This document shows positions 8,869 through 17,999 of a stretch of 64,000 bases of DNA, one piece after another (within the stretch, counting starts at the first letter, position 1; the number at the start of each line of letters is the position of its first letter). The notes below the pieces were generated by a model, which saw only the letters and a program-made list of their open reading frames with translations, was not told the DNA's origin and did no database searches. Both the position numbers and the translations under genes were made by a program. The DNA is taken from positions 62,001-126,000 of the forward strand of contig JBCCHF010000006.1 in the NCBI GenBank assembly GCA_039028895.1, in the 5' to 3' direction. This DNA comes from JAHDCJ01 sp039028895. GTDB lineage: Bacteria; Bacteroidota; Bacteroidia; Chitinophagales; Saprospiraceae.

Positions 8869-10587
8869 TTAAAGGGCTAAAATTTCTCTTATATCCTCTT
8901 CGGATTCTATAGTTTTATCAATCACTTCCATGGTGAGGGTATGTGCAGGCTTACGTTCAAGTTTCTTGAATTCTTCAGGTCGGAAAACAGCAATTTTGCC
9001 ATCACTGGTAACTAACCATAAAAGGTGGTTGGACCTTTCATCGAAACGAATTGTATTTTGAGAACTCGTATAAAAGCGATGTACTGTATTAAGCGATTTA
9101 TCTAGAAAATATGCAGCATTATCCAAATATTGCTGGCCTTCCCGATTGACAAGCGTGAAATTGCAATTGTACTGAAAAATTGGTAGAGGTCTGTCGGCAT
9201 TCCATACACCCATCTCATCAACCGTAAATCGGCTGATGACTTTCTTCCTCATGACGGTTTCAGCGAGTGCCCGGAAATTTCCTGATTTTTTCAGAAGGGC
9301 AATTTCTCTTTCCAATTCTTTCTTTCTGGCTTCAAGGTCTGCTTTAATGGCAGCCATTTCAGCTTCAATCGCTTTACGTTCCTTCTCAACTCTATTGTCC
9401 CTCTGGGCTTTTTCTTGCTGGTATACTGAATACTTTTGGTTGAATTCATCTCTGGCCTTGATGTAATCACTTCCAGTCAGAACAGGGGTTACCATAACAC
9501 TTATCACTTGCTCCGTGCTTGTGAGCGTAAGTTCGTAGTTATTGTCTGATGATGCATTCAAGGCTGCGTCATCCCAGTGCATCTCGTATAAGCCTTTATG
9601 AAAGAACGCATTTTCAGGAATATCAATAACTTCCCACATCACGTTTTCATAAACTGCCAGATCAGGATACAGATCTTTGTTGATATCAAGGTCAAAAACA
9701 AACCCTTTCTCATTGGCTTTTCTCGGCTGCTGTGGAATGAGAGGGGCAGGAATTTTAAGTTCCAAAGCTTCAAATCTGGCATTTTCTTCCTCTAATAATT
9801 GCGAAAACTCGGATTCGAGTGACTTCAATTGTAACTCTGGTTCGGAAAGTTTTTGCATGGAACTATCGATGTCATCGCCACCGACAACCTCCATTCTGTT
9901 TGGTGCCCAATACACCCAATTTCGGTTTTCGATATCCAGTTTGTAAATATTGAATGCCGGCGTTTCACCTTTCGTATTAATTGCTGAAACCAGTTGGATA
10001 GCAATTTCGGACCCAGGTTTAACATTAAGGCGTTTGCCATCCTGCTTGGCATAGATTTCCATCATACCCGCAGATTCAAGATTAAATCGCACCCCAGCGC
10101 TATCATATTCCATTGGTATTCCCGAAAGGAAAAAATCAACGGGATCATGAAATTCGCGATATTCCAATTGAATGGTTCCAACCACCGGATTGCCCTGAAA
10201 ATCAATAAATGCAGCTGGGGGAACAACTATCTTTGATCCGCTCTCATATTCATAAGTACCCCCCTGATAGGCATCAACTTCAAAACTTGCAAATTTTGCC
10301 TGGATGGTTTCCATCGGAGGATCAACATAGGGTCGTTCGGCGACAACCGGGCCTGAGGAACGCAATTGAGGCAGAAAATCAGGATTGAAGTAAACCAGCA
10401 TGAGTGCTGCGGCGATGGTAATAACAGAAGTCAACCCAATCCTCCTGACCCTGCCGCTCCAAACACCAGGAGTAGGGCCTTTCTCATTATAAGACTTCAA
10501 TAGGCTATCGAAGTCTTTGTGCTTACTAACCATTTCTGGTGTAGGCTCAGGTTGATTAAATTTTATATTGTATTTATCTTTTTTCAT
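8869..10587 (-). CDS. Membrane protein, putative anti-sigma partner of the upstream ECF sigma factor
   Basis: This 572-aa protein has a short basic cytoplasmic N-terminus and one membrane segment at about residues 51-68 (LTSVITIAAALMLVYF). A large periplasmic region of about 500 residues follows. After the membrane comes a beta-rich segment (residues ~95-230) with GGTYEYESGSKIVVP and PVVGTIQLEYREF. A charged coiled coil lies near 395-450 (EKERKAIEAEMAAIKADLEA), and a beta-rich tail ends the protein. It starts 4 bp after the stop of an ECF sigma-70 gene, the usual arrangement for sigma and anti-sigma pairs. No zinc-binding anti-sigma motif (HxxxCxxC) is seen, so the anti-sigma role is inferred from gene order and topology. 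Similar sigma-linked, single-pass proteins are common in Bacteroidota. Confidence 0.55.
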   Translation of the reverse strand: MKKDKYNIKFNQPEPTPEMVSKHKDFDSLLKSYNEKGPTPGVWSGRVRRIGLTSVITIAAALMLVYFNPDFLPQLRSSGPVVAERPYVDPPMETIQAKFASFEVDAYQGGTYEYESGSKIVVPPAAFIDFQGNPVVGTIQLEYREFHDPVDFFLSGIPMEYDSAGVRFNLESAGMMEIYAKQDGKRLNVKPGSEIAIQLVSAINTKGETPAFNIYKLDIENRNWVYWAPNRMEVVGGDDIDSSMQKLSEPELQLKSLESEFSQLLEEENARFEALELKIPAPLIPQQPRKANEKGFVFDLDINKDLYPDLAVYENVMWEVIDIPENAFFHKGLYEMHWDDAALNASSDNNYELTLTSTEQVISVMVTPVLTGSDYIKARDEFNQKYSVYQQEKAQRDNRVEKERKAIEAEMAAIKADLEARKKELEREIALLKKSGNFRALAETVMRKKVISRFTVDEMGVWNADRPLPIFQYNCNFTLVNREGQQYLDNAAYFLDKSLNTVHRFYTSSQNTIRFDERSNHLLWLVTSDGKIAVFRPEEFKKLERKPAHTLTMEVIDKTIESEEDIREILAL

Positions 10588-10591
10588 TGAA

Positions 10592-11206
10592 TTAGGTTTT
10601 GGTCAGAATAATTTTTTTCATCCTTTCCAATATCCTGTAAGTTTTCACCTTAGCGTTGCTCTCTGTAATATTTAGAATTTGAGCAATTTCCTTAAAGGGG
10701 CGATGTTCAAAAAAACGCAACTCAATTAAATTCATGTCCTTTTCTGGTAATTCATGGAGTGCACTCAGCATGGCATTTACTGAAGGTGTGATATCATCTT
10801 CCGGTACTTCATCAATCATTTCCTTTACATCGGACTCCTGTATACTTACAACTCTTTGTTTTCCGGTATTCCTGAAGTGCTGAGTGACTTCATTTCCTGC
10901 TATTCTGTAGAGCCAGGCTGAGAATGGTACACCTTTGAATTTGTACCCTGAAAGTTTTTGCATAGCTTTTAGAAAAACCTGGGAGCACAAGTCCGCGGCC
11001 AGATTTTCATCAACAGTTCTTTTGAATATATAGCGAAATATCCGGTCATAGTAACGGTCGTACAACGGACGGAACAAAGCTGGCTCACGTTGAGCAGCTT
11101 GAATTTCATCCCATTCAGCTAAGATAGCCTGTGAGGACACCGTTTGGTTACCGCCCATGCGCAGTTCAGATTTCACTTTAATTTCCAATTCAAAAATGCC
11201 ATCCAT
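10592..11206 (-). CDS. ECF-type RNA polymerase sigma factor (sigma-70 family)
   Basis: This 204-aa protein is counted from the ATG at 11206; a TTG one codon upstream is also possible. Region 2 is visible as LFRPLYDRYYDRIFRYIFKR followed by LAADLCSQVFLKAM. The stretch FSAWLYRIAGNEVTQHFRN is typical of region 2.3/2.4. Region 4 is the helix-turn-helix ELPEKDMNLIELRFFEHRPF with KEIAQILNITESNAKVKTYR. This size and domain order, without regions 1 and 3, define extracytoplasmic-function sigma factors, which direct RNA polymerase to stress or envelope regulons. The gene is followed at 4 bp by a single-pass membrane protein likely to hold it inactive. Target promoters cannot be read from this window. 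Confidence 0.92.
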   Translation of the reverse strand: MDGIFELEIKVKSELRMGGNQTVSSQAILAEWDEIQAAQREPALFRPLYDRYYDRIFRYIFKRTVDENLAADLCSQVFLKAMQKLSGYKFKGVPFSAWLYRIAGNEVTQHFRNTGKQRVVSIQESDVKEMIDEVPEDDITPSVNAMLSALHELPEKDMNLIELRFFEHRPFKEIAQILNITESNAKVKTYRILERMKKIILTKT

Positions 11207-11388
11207 CAAGGTAAGGATTTCTGTTTATTCAGACATTTTCTTCAATTGTCAAGTTGGTTAATAGGCTATTGTGTTTTGTTATACTAGTTGATTTACACTC
11301 TAATAACGCGAACTATTTAAAAAGATACACATTGACATAAATTTCTTAAATTGAGCCTCCACACTATGTTTCATCCTAAAATTTCTTT

Positions 11389-12747
11389 ATGAAAAAGCTT
11401 CCCTTACATTGGCAAATACTTATTGGAATGGCTCTCGGGATCGTCTTCGGTTTCCTGATGACCTACACTTCCTGGGGTGGTAAATTTATTAGAGACTGGA
11501 TTTATCCATTTGGTAAGATATTCGTCAATTTATTGAAATTGATCGCAATACCATTGATCATTGCCTCTCTGATAAAAGGTATTGCCGACCTGAAGGATAT
11601 CTCAAAATTCTCCAGGATTGGAGGACGGACTATTGGGATTTACATCATTACAACGGTAATTGCGGTAACGCTTGGTTTATTGCTTGTCAATATTTTACAG
11701 CCAGGTAATGGGGTTTCTGAAGATACATTGGCCAGGCTAACAGCCGAGTATTCCCAGGATGCCGGTGTGACCGGAAAGATAGAAACAGCGGCCAAAACCA
11801 AAGATGCGGGTCCACTACAGTTTATTGTGGATATGGTGCCTGAAAACATTTTTGGTGCGGCCAGTGAAAACAGCAATATGCTGCAGGTCATCTTCTTTAC
11901 TATATTCTTTGGTATTGGTATCCTGCTAATCAAACCGGAAGATGCCAAGCCAATAAAAGAATTTTTTGACGGGCTCAATGAGGTCGTCCTGAAAATGGTC
12001 GACCTGATCATGTTAATAGCGCCCATTGCGGTGTTCGCCTTGTTGGCGAATGTGGTGGTGACTTCCGCAGATCCCGATATCCTGTATGCCTTGTTGCGCT
12101 ATGCTATCGTTGTCGTTGTAGGACTGGCATTAATGGTCTGTATTTACATAACAGCTGTTTATGTGTTCACAAAAAGGAAACCTGGTTTTTTCCTTAAGGG
12201 GATTAGTCCGGCCCAGTTACTGGCTTTTTCGACCAGTTCTTCTGCTGCTACCCTGCCGGTTACGATGGAACGTGTAGAGGAGCACCTTGGGGTAGAAAAA
12301 GAGGTAACCAGTTTTGTTTGTCCTGTAGGTGCCACCATTAACATGGACGGTACTAGTCTCTACCAGGCTGTAGCGGCCGTGTTTATTGCCCAGGCACTTG
12401 ACTTTGAACTCACGCTTGGAGACCAGTTAACAATAGTGCTTACAGCAACTCTGGCTTCTATTGGTTCCGCTGCAGTTCCCGGAGCTGGAATGGTTATGTT
12501 GGTCATCGTCCTTGAAGCTATAGGACTGCCAGCAGAGAAACTGGCCATAGGTCTGGCCTTGATCTTTGCTGTAGACAGGCCGCTCGACATGTGCCGTACA
12601 GTAATTAATGTAACTGGCGATGCCACTGTTTCGATGCTTGTTGGAAAATCAGTAGGTAAACTTGGAGATCCTCTTGTAAAGGATTGGGATGATCACTACG
12701 AAGATAATGTTGAAAATGCTGAGGAAGTTAATGAGGAAGAAGCCTAG
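11389..12747 (+). CDS. Dicarboxylate/amino acid:cation symporter (DAACS family)
   Basis: This 452-aa polytopic inner-membrane protein belongs to the GltP/GltPh/DctA fold. Family marks are the serine-rich hairpin-1 motif STSSSAATLP, the sodium/substrate motif NMDGTS, the hairpin-2 segment SIGSAAVPGAGM, and the helix-8 motif DMCRTVINVTGD. The Arg in the last motif matches the residue that binds the side-chain carboxylate in GltPh, so an acidic substrate such as aspartate, glutamate or a C4-dicarboxylate is expected. Transport is driven by sodium or proton gradients. The C-terminus is a short acidic tail. It is read divergently from the ECF sigma gene across a 180-bp gap in which I found no perfect TAnnTTTG promoter. 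Confidence 0.93.
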   Translation: MKKLPLHWQILIGMALGIVFGFLMTYTSWGGKFIRDWIYPFGKIFVNLLKLIAIPLIIASLIKGIADLKDISKFSRIGGRTIGIYIITTVIAVTLGLLLVNILQPGNGVSEDTLARLTAEYSQDAGVTGKIETAAKTKDAGPLQFIVDMVPENIFGAASENSNMLQVIFFTIFFGIGILLIKPEDAKPIKEFFDGLNEVVLKMVDLIMLIAPIAVFALLANVVVTSADPDILYALLRYAIVVVVGLALMVCIYITAVYVFTKRKPGFFLKGISPAQLLAFSTSSSAATLPVTMERVEEHLGVEKEVTSFVCPVGATINMDGTSLYQAVAAVFIAQALDFELTLGDQLTIVLTATLASIGSAAVPGAGMVMLVIVLEAIGLPAEKLAIGLALIFAVDRPLDMCRTVINVTGDATVSMLVGKSVGKLGDPLVKDWDDHYEDNVENAEEVNEEEA

Positions 12748-12815
12748 TAATCTATTGGCAGTCAGTTTTTGAAAATTAGATTTTAGAAATAATTAGAAAG
12801 TAAAATTAAACTTTG

Positions 12816-13349
12816 ATGGAGACTAGTGGATTATTGGGTGTTGGTTCACGTGTTAAGCACCCGGCCTATGGAGATGGGGTGATCATGAAACTGAACTACG
12901 CCTCTTATGATGTTTGTTTCATGCTTTACGGCATTAAGGAAGTAGGTAAAACCTACGACCAATGGGAGATTATTGAAAATATTGAAGCTGAGGATAACAT
13001 CACTTTCTCAGAAGCTGAAAAGTCTTTGATCTCGATTTTAAAAAAGTGGTCAGATGCTACTGAAGTAGTACACTTAGGTGAAAAATGGAAAGGCGGCTTG
13101 ATGTTACTCAAACCTGCTGACCCTACGTTAAAACCAAAGGAAATTCCTATAGAGACTTTCTTCCATAAGATTGTAATGGTTAGAGATCGGCTCAGAGTTA
13201 TGGAACAACGGATTAACAGCAGTAAACTCTCTGATGAGGAAAAAGTGAATCTCCAGCAATACATTACCCGTATCTATGGCAGTCTGACCACCTTTAACGT
13301 CTTGTTCAAGCTAAAGAACCAAAGCTTTACAGGAGAAAAAACAAAATAA
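12816..13349 (+). CDS. Conserved hypothetical protein with an N-terminal SH3/Tudor-like segment
   Basis: I do not recognise a named family. The 177-aa product (ATG at 12816; a TTG one codon upstream is less likely) begins with LGVGSRVKHPAYGDGVIMKL. This resembles the short SH3/Tudor-like beta-barrel found at the ends of UvrD/PcrA helicases and in CarD-type proteins. The middle (about 55-110) is mixed. The C-terminal 60 residues look like two amphipathic helices (RLRVMEQRINSSKLSDEEKVNLQQ). There is no signal peptide or membrane segment, so it should be cytoplasmic. It lies 68 bp after the symporter gene on the same strand, and its stop is 2 bp from the stop of the convergent gene. Binding to nucleic acid or polymerase is only a guess. 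Confidence 0.7.
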   Translation: METSGLLGVGSRVKHPAYGDGVIMKLNYASYDVCFMLYGIKEVGKTYDQWEIIENIEAEDNITFSEAEKSLISILKKWSDATEVVHLGEKWKGGLMLLKPADPTLKPKEIPIETFFHKIVMVRDRLRVMEQRINSSKLSDEEKVNLQQYITRIYGSLTTFNVLFKLKNQSFTGEKTK

Positions 13350-13351
13350 CA

Positions 13352-14467
13352 TTAAGGCATTTTTACTGTTGCCTCGTATAGTGACAAGCCGCTGGATAAT
13401 GGATTGATATTACGTCCTTCCCAGAACAATGATCCGCTATGCTCGAGATGAACGATATTGGCTTCATCGAATTGGAGTAAAACTATACCCATATTGATTG
13501 ACGCCCAACCCTTTTTCTTTAAAGCAAACCTCGATTGTTTTGGTGCTGCCGAATTCCTTTTCATGCCCTGAAGCCATTCTTTCATGAGCAGATCGAGTGA
13601 GAAGTAATATTTACCTGATGTCGGAATGTAATCAATTGGAGTAATGCTGTTGTTCCATTCTGCCACCCAATGGGCCTGGTCAAGAATGATTCTTATTGAC
13701 TTTACCGCGATAGTAGCATCTTTGAACCGATCTCCACCTTCTCCTTGCATGATTTGCATTTGGGGTGGTCTGATTAATTCATCCTTTTTATCCCAACTGT
13801 AATGTTTTGAAAACAGTTGATGCCTGGTATACATATCTTCTTCACTCCCAATTACCAGATAATGTAGTTCAATTCGGTAGCTCATTTTCTGATTGAATCT
13901 GGAACACTCAATACTCTGACAATCAACAGCTAGAGCAACATCAACATTAAACATCAGTGCATCTTCTTCTTTCGAATAATAGGCATCGCCAACATCCAGT
14001 TGTAACATCTGAATCTTGTCGGCGCGATCCAGGGCCATAATATCAAAGCCATTAAGTAACGTCACATATTGCTTCCTGTCTTTCATTTTTTGTAAAGCAG
14101 GTATAGATACAGCAATGGTTTCCGCGGCCAATTTTCCTTCTTTTCCGTGAAGGTCCAAAGTAATTTTACCTTGTTGAAAACCAAGTGTCTTACTTTCTAT
14201 GATACTGTAGCTGGTGGTAAAATAGGTGCTATCGGCGCCTACACCTGTTGCACTGGCATGAATAATTTTCGGTTCTTGTCCTTCAAGGCTGACATAATCG
14301 CCTAAACGGGCAATCCTGTGGTTATACGTCCAACTATGTTGAAAACCTCTCCAGATGACCGCTTTTTCAATAGCCTCATTGGCATAACTTACATTGGGTT
14401 GACCATTAACAAAAACAGGGAAAGCCAATAATGGCAACAAAAAAAAGAAAAGCCGCTGGTTGTTCAT
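13352..14467 (-). CDS. Exported protein of unknown function
   Basis: This 371-aa product has a clear signal peptide (residues 1-22, LPLLAFPVFVNGQ). The mature region is mainly beta-strand-like. It includes SLEGQEPKIIHASATGVGAD, a pair of cysteines close together (ALAVDCQSIECSRF) that could form a disulfide, and an aromatic-rich segment FSKHYSWDKKDEL. No catalytic motif, lipobox or C-terminal sorting domain was recognised, so a periplasmic location is most likely. It is transcribed convergently with the preceding small gene and divergently from the TlpA-like gene. Confidence 0.7.
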   Translation of the reverse strand: MNNQRLFFFLLPLLAFPVFVNGQPNVSYANEAIEKAVIWRGFQHSWTYNHRIARLGDYVSLEGQEPKIIHASATGVGADSTYFTTSYSIIESKTLGFQQGKITLDLHGKEGKLAAETIAVSIPALQKMKDRKQYVTLLNGFDIMALDRADKIQMLQLDVGDAYYSKEEDALMFNVDVALAVDCQSIECSRFNQKMSYRIELHYLVIGSEEDMYTRHQLFSKHYSWDKKDELIRPPQMQIMQGEGGDRFKDATIAVKSIRIILDQAHWVAEWNNSITPIDYIPTSGKYYFSLDLLMKEWLQGMKRNSAAPKQSRFALKKKGWASINMGIVLLQFDEANIVHLEHSGSLFWEGRNINPLSSGLSLYEATVKMP

Positions 14468-14648
14468 CCTAAGTGGGGTTTCACGTTTAATTTTAATTAA
14501 TTCGTGGAAGGATTTTCATTCGTGGTTTGTTTTTTTTTACACCAAAAAATATACCAATTATTTTAATTTTGAATGTCAAAACAATTGTAAGGTTTATTCA
14601 TTATAAAGACAGTATTATTTTTCGCTGGATTCTTTGAAAATCAATAAA

Positions 14649-15974
14649 ATGGCACGCTTTCATTATCTTTTTACTTTACTCATCATCATTTTTATTTCAC
14701 AGTCTTGTGTCAAACTATCTCCTTATGAGGGAGTGGCACCCGGAGAGTGGCGGGCAATACTTTATCTCGAAGGAAAAGAGTTACCTTCAAAGTTTGAACC
14801 TAGGAAACGTACAGAAGATTTCAGCTATGATGAAGTTTCTCAGGGTGAACTGCCTTTCAATTTCAAGGTGATCTATGATACCGATTCTACTTTCTATGTT
14901 GAGATTTACAATGGTGAAGAAGTTATTGAGGTAAAAGATGTCATTTATTGGAAGAACCCGAGAACAGGCCGTGATACCATAGAGATTCAATTCCCACATT
15001 ACGAATCGAAAATCAGGGCATTATATGAAGAACGGTTCATTGAAGGTGTCTTCATTGATGAAGGCAGAGGAAATTACTCCATTCCCTTCCTGGCTACTCA
15101 CGGACAGGTTTACCGTTTTTCTACCTTAAAGAAAGCACCCAAAACAGACCTTACTGGAAAATGGGAAGTCGTTTTCAATGGTGAAGATCCGGAAAACAGT
15201 TACAAAGGAATTGGAGAGTTCAAGCAGAATGGCAACTACCTTACCGGAACTTTTGTAACGGAAACAGGAGATTACCGATTTCTAGGCGGCACGGTGCAAG
15301 ATGATAAAATGTATCTATCCGTTTTCGATGGTCACCATGCTTTTCTTTTTGAAGCCAAGATCCAGGATAATGACAATATGTTTGGAGGATTTTGGTCTGG
15401 CAATCATTACAAAGTTACCTGGACCGCCAAACGAAATCCTGAGGCCACCTTGGCCAATCCGTATGACCTTACTTACTTAAAAGAAGGTTATGACAAAGTC
15501 TCGTTCAGCTTCCCAGATTTTGATGGCAACATGGTTGCCCTGTCCGACGAAAAATTTCAGAACAAAGTAAAGATCGTCCAGATTCTTGGCACGTGGTGCC
15601 CAAATTGTGCTGATGAGACCGCATGGTTATCGGCCTATTACAACGAAAAGCAACACCCTGACCTGGCAATAATCGGCCTCGCATTTGAAAAACACAGGGA
15701 TATTGATCGCGCCAAAATTCCTATTGACCGTTTCAGAGAAAGGTTTGAGGTTAAATACGACCTGCTATTTGCGAACGGGTCTTCGAGTAAAACGGAAGCT
15801 AGTGAAGCACTACCGATGTTAAACAAAGTGATCTCCTACCCGACCATGATTGTGATTGACAAGGAAGACAAGGTTCGAAAAATACACACTGGTTTCGCTG
15901 GACCAGCAACTAGCCAATACGAGGAATTTGTGTCTGAATTTGAATCATTCCTGGAGGGTTTATTGGCAGAATAA
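14649..15974 (+). CDS. TlpA-like thioredoxin-fold lipoprotein
   Basis: This is a 441-aa lipoprotein from the ATG at 14649 (a TTG at 14634 would prepend MKINK). The signal peptide ends in a lipobox, FISQSC, with Cys20 as the lipidated residue. Residues ~25-280 form an N-terminal beta-rich region with a lipocalin-like repeat (TGKWEVVFNG, GEFKQNGNYLTGTFVTETG). The C-terminal ~150 residues are a thioredoxin fold with the redox motif WCPNC (Cys317, Cys320) and the cis-Pro segment ISYPTMIVID. TlpA/ResA-type proteins reduce periplasmic disulfides, for example in cytochrome c maturation; the substrate here is unknown. A perfect TAnnTTTG box (TAATTTTG, 14564-14571) lies about 80 bp upstream, without an obvious -33 TTG at good spacing. 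Confidence 0.85.
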   Translation: MARFHYLFTLLIIIFISQSCVKLSPYEGVAPGEWRAILYLEGKELPSKFEPRKRTEDFSYDEVSQGELPFNFKVIYDTDSTFYVEIYNGEEVIEVKDVIYWKNPRTGRDTIEIQFPHYESKIRALYEERFIEGVFIDEGRGNYSIPFLATHGQVYRFSTLKKAPKTDLTGKWEVVFNGEDPENSYKGIGEFKQNGNYLTGTFVTETGDYRFLGGTVQDDKMYLSVFDGHHAFLFEAKIQDNDNMFGGFWSGNHYKVTWTAKRNPEATLANPYDLTYLKEGYDKVSFSFPDFDGNMVALSDEKFQNKVKIVQILGTWCPNCADETAWLSAYYNEKQHPDLAIIGLAFEKHRDIDRAKIPIDRFRERFEVKYDLLFANGSSSKTEASEALPMLNKVISYPTMIVIDKEDKVRKIHTGFAGPATSQYEEFVSEFESFLEGLLAE

Positions 15975-16149
15975 GACATGCTGGCACTAAAAATTGACAA
16001 AAAATTAAATTTGTACACTTGCCATTGTCATTAATTTCTCATTATTTTAAAAGTTACTTATCCACTAAAGGCCTTTTCTTAAATTAGCTTTCGCACCATG
16101 CCACTCATGTGTGTGTATTGACCTAACTCAACTATTTAATCCTAACCCA

Positions 16150-17979
16150 ATGGAAAGTCCAAAAGTCTATTTTTCCTTTTGCCCGGAAGATCATGAAATA
16201 GCCGAGAAAGCTGCAAGGCATTTTAAATCTTCAGCTGTAGAAATGATCCTTGATCCCCGACAAGGTGGTAACCTGACGACTATAAGTCGATTGGTACAAT
16301 CCAATCCACAAAATAAAGTCTATTTGTTGTTAAGCGACAGGTTTCTAAAATCTGAAATCAGCATGGACAAAGCGTGGGAATTTATCACCGAATCAATATC
16401 TCCTGACCAGTTAACCCTGATCCTCAACAAAAATGAGGAGTTAACTTCGATGTTTGTCGGTCAGAATATCTGGTCACCAGACTTTAAAGCTTATTACAAT
16501 CATTTCTGGGATGAAACCTATGCAAATCTTAGGAAAAGAAAAGATCATATAGCTCCCGGAGAACTGGAAACTTATAATTGGCGTGTCAGGGTTATCAGGC
16601 ATATCAAAGATCATGTATCAGGATTTTTGGACAAAGTGGAACATATTAATACTGTAGATCTCGATACTTTTGTTGCTGATGACTATGACCTGGTATATAA
16701 GTCAATGAATGCAGATAAAACGCCCATTACAGAAGAGAAAATATTGGTTGAGGAAGAAGTTGTTGAAAGCAAAATGGATATTCCTTCACCAAAGCCAAAA
16801 GAATCACCAGAAAATGCGTACCTCGATTTCCTGGAAAGCGGATTAAAAGAAACTGACGAATCCCTTTCGGCATTAAATGGCAATAGCAAACTGGTTGCTG
16901 ACCAAAAAGGCGCTGAAAAACACCCTGTCGAGAATTCTGATGAGCCGACTTCTGAAGTAAGTAATGATGATCCTATTTTAATCCCCGAGAACGGAGTTGA
17001 GGAGGACGTCATTATTGACAGTGAGGAAGAATTGGTTGGGCCAAAAAGTACTTCTCAAGAAATTGAAGAAGCCTTACCCCAATTAGATCCAGAACCTGTA
17101 AACTATCTGCCTCCAAATGATGACGCAAAATCAGATGAAAATGATGTTGAAGAAATTGTAAAGGAAGCTGAGTCGGTTTCCCAAAAAGCATCGGAGAAAA
17201 AAGTCGGTAAAAAGAAGAAAACCAAAATCGTACTGGTGACCGGTGCCACATCAGGCATTGGCCTCGCGGTTGCAAAGCTGTTTGCCAGTCACGGCCACAA
17301 CTTGATCCTTACCGGACGGAGAGAAAAACGACTGAAAAAGCTGAAAAAAGCCTTAAAGAAAACATACAAAGTCAAATCGAAGATCCTGAAATTTGACATA
17401 AGAGAGCACGATGCAGTTGTGAAGGCTCTGAAACAACTTGACAAATCATGGTCTGACATAGATATTCTGGTTAATAACGCTGGTCTGGCAAAAGGATTTG
17501 ACCCAATCCATAAAGGAGATTTAAATGATTGGGAAACCATGATTGACACCAATGTTAAAGGTCTGCTTTATATATCAAGGATCGTTGCCAAAAAGATGGT
17601 TAAATTGGGCAAGGGTCATATCATCAATGTTGGTTCCATTGCCGGCAAAGAAGTCTATCCTAATGGCAATGTCTATTGTGCCAGTAAACATGCCGTTGAT
17701 GCCCTTACAAAAGGCATGCGGATCGATCTCTACAAACATGGGGTAAAGGTGAGTTCGGTATCTCCAGGGCATGTAGAAACGGAATTTGCACTGGTCAGGT
17801 TTGATGGAGACAAGGAAAAGGCAAAAGTTTACGAAGACTTCCAGCCTCTAGTTGCAGAAGACATTGCAGAAACTATCTATTTTATTGCAACCAGGCCTCC
17901 ACACGTTAATATTCAGGATGTAGTCATTTTTAGTAAGCAGCAGGCTTCCGCCAATCATATTGATCGCAGTGGACGGTAA
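16150..17979 (+). CDS. TIR-like domain fused to a YdfG-type short-chain dehydrogenase
   Basis: This 609-aa cytoplasmic protein (ATG at 16150; a GTG at 16111 would add 13 residues) has three parts. Residues 1-125 resemble a TIR domain: KVYFSFCPEDHEIAEKAARH matches strand A/helix A, ILDPRQGGN the BB-loop region, and KVYLLLSDRFLKSE strand D with its loop. At the position where NADase TIR domains carry the catalytic Glu, a simple alignment gives Lys. Residues ~190-355 are a low-complexity acidic linker. Residues 360-609 are a complete SDR: TGATSGIG (364-371), NNAG, a catalytic Ser in NVGSIAG, and YCASK (Tyr509, Lys513). The ending VNIQDVV is like E. coli YdfG (3-hydroxy acid dehydrogenase). The gene is followed by the pyrophosphatase at 20 bp. 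A TAAATTTG box sits at 16006-16013. The domain calls are firm for SDR and moderate for TIR. Confidence 0.85.
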   Translation: MESPKVYFSFCPEDHEIAEKAARHFKSSAVEMILDPRQGGNLTTISRLVQSNPQNKVYLLLSDRFLKSEISMDKAWEFITESISPDQLTLILNKNEELTSMFVGQNIWSPDFKAYYNHFWDETYANLRKRKDHIAPGELETYNWRVRVIRHIKDHVSGFLDKVEHINTVDLDTFVADDYDLVYKSMNADKTPITEEKILVEEEVVESKMDIPSPKPKESPENAYLDFLESGLKETDESLSALNGNSKLVADQKGAEKHPVENSDEPTSEVSNDDPILIPENGVEEDVIIDSEEELVGPKSTSQEIEEALPQLDPEPVNYLPPNDDAKSDENDVEEIVKEAESVSQKASEKKVGKKKKTKIVLVTGATSGIGLAVAKLFASHGHNLILTGRREKRLKKLKKALKKTYKVKSKILKFDIREHDAVVKALKQLDKSWSDIDILVNNAGLAKGFDPIHKGDLNDWETMIDTNVKGLLYISRIVAKKMVKLGKGHIINVGSIAGKEVYPNGNVYCASKHAVDALTKGMRIDLYKHGVKVSSVSPGHVETEFALVRFDGDKEKAKVYEDFQPLVAEDIAETIYFIATRPPHVNIQDVVIFSKQQASANHIDRSGR

Positions 17980-17999
17980 TTTTTAACCTCTTTCCTCCT

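Noticed and set aside
16055..16070. Isolated TTATCCACT, one base from a DnaA box, upstream of the TIR-like/SDR gene
   Set aside because: A single imperfect 9-mer is expected by chance in this much AT-rich DNA.
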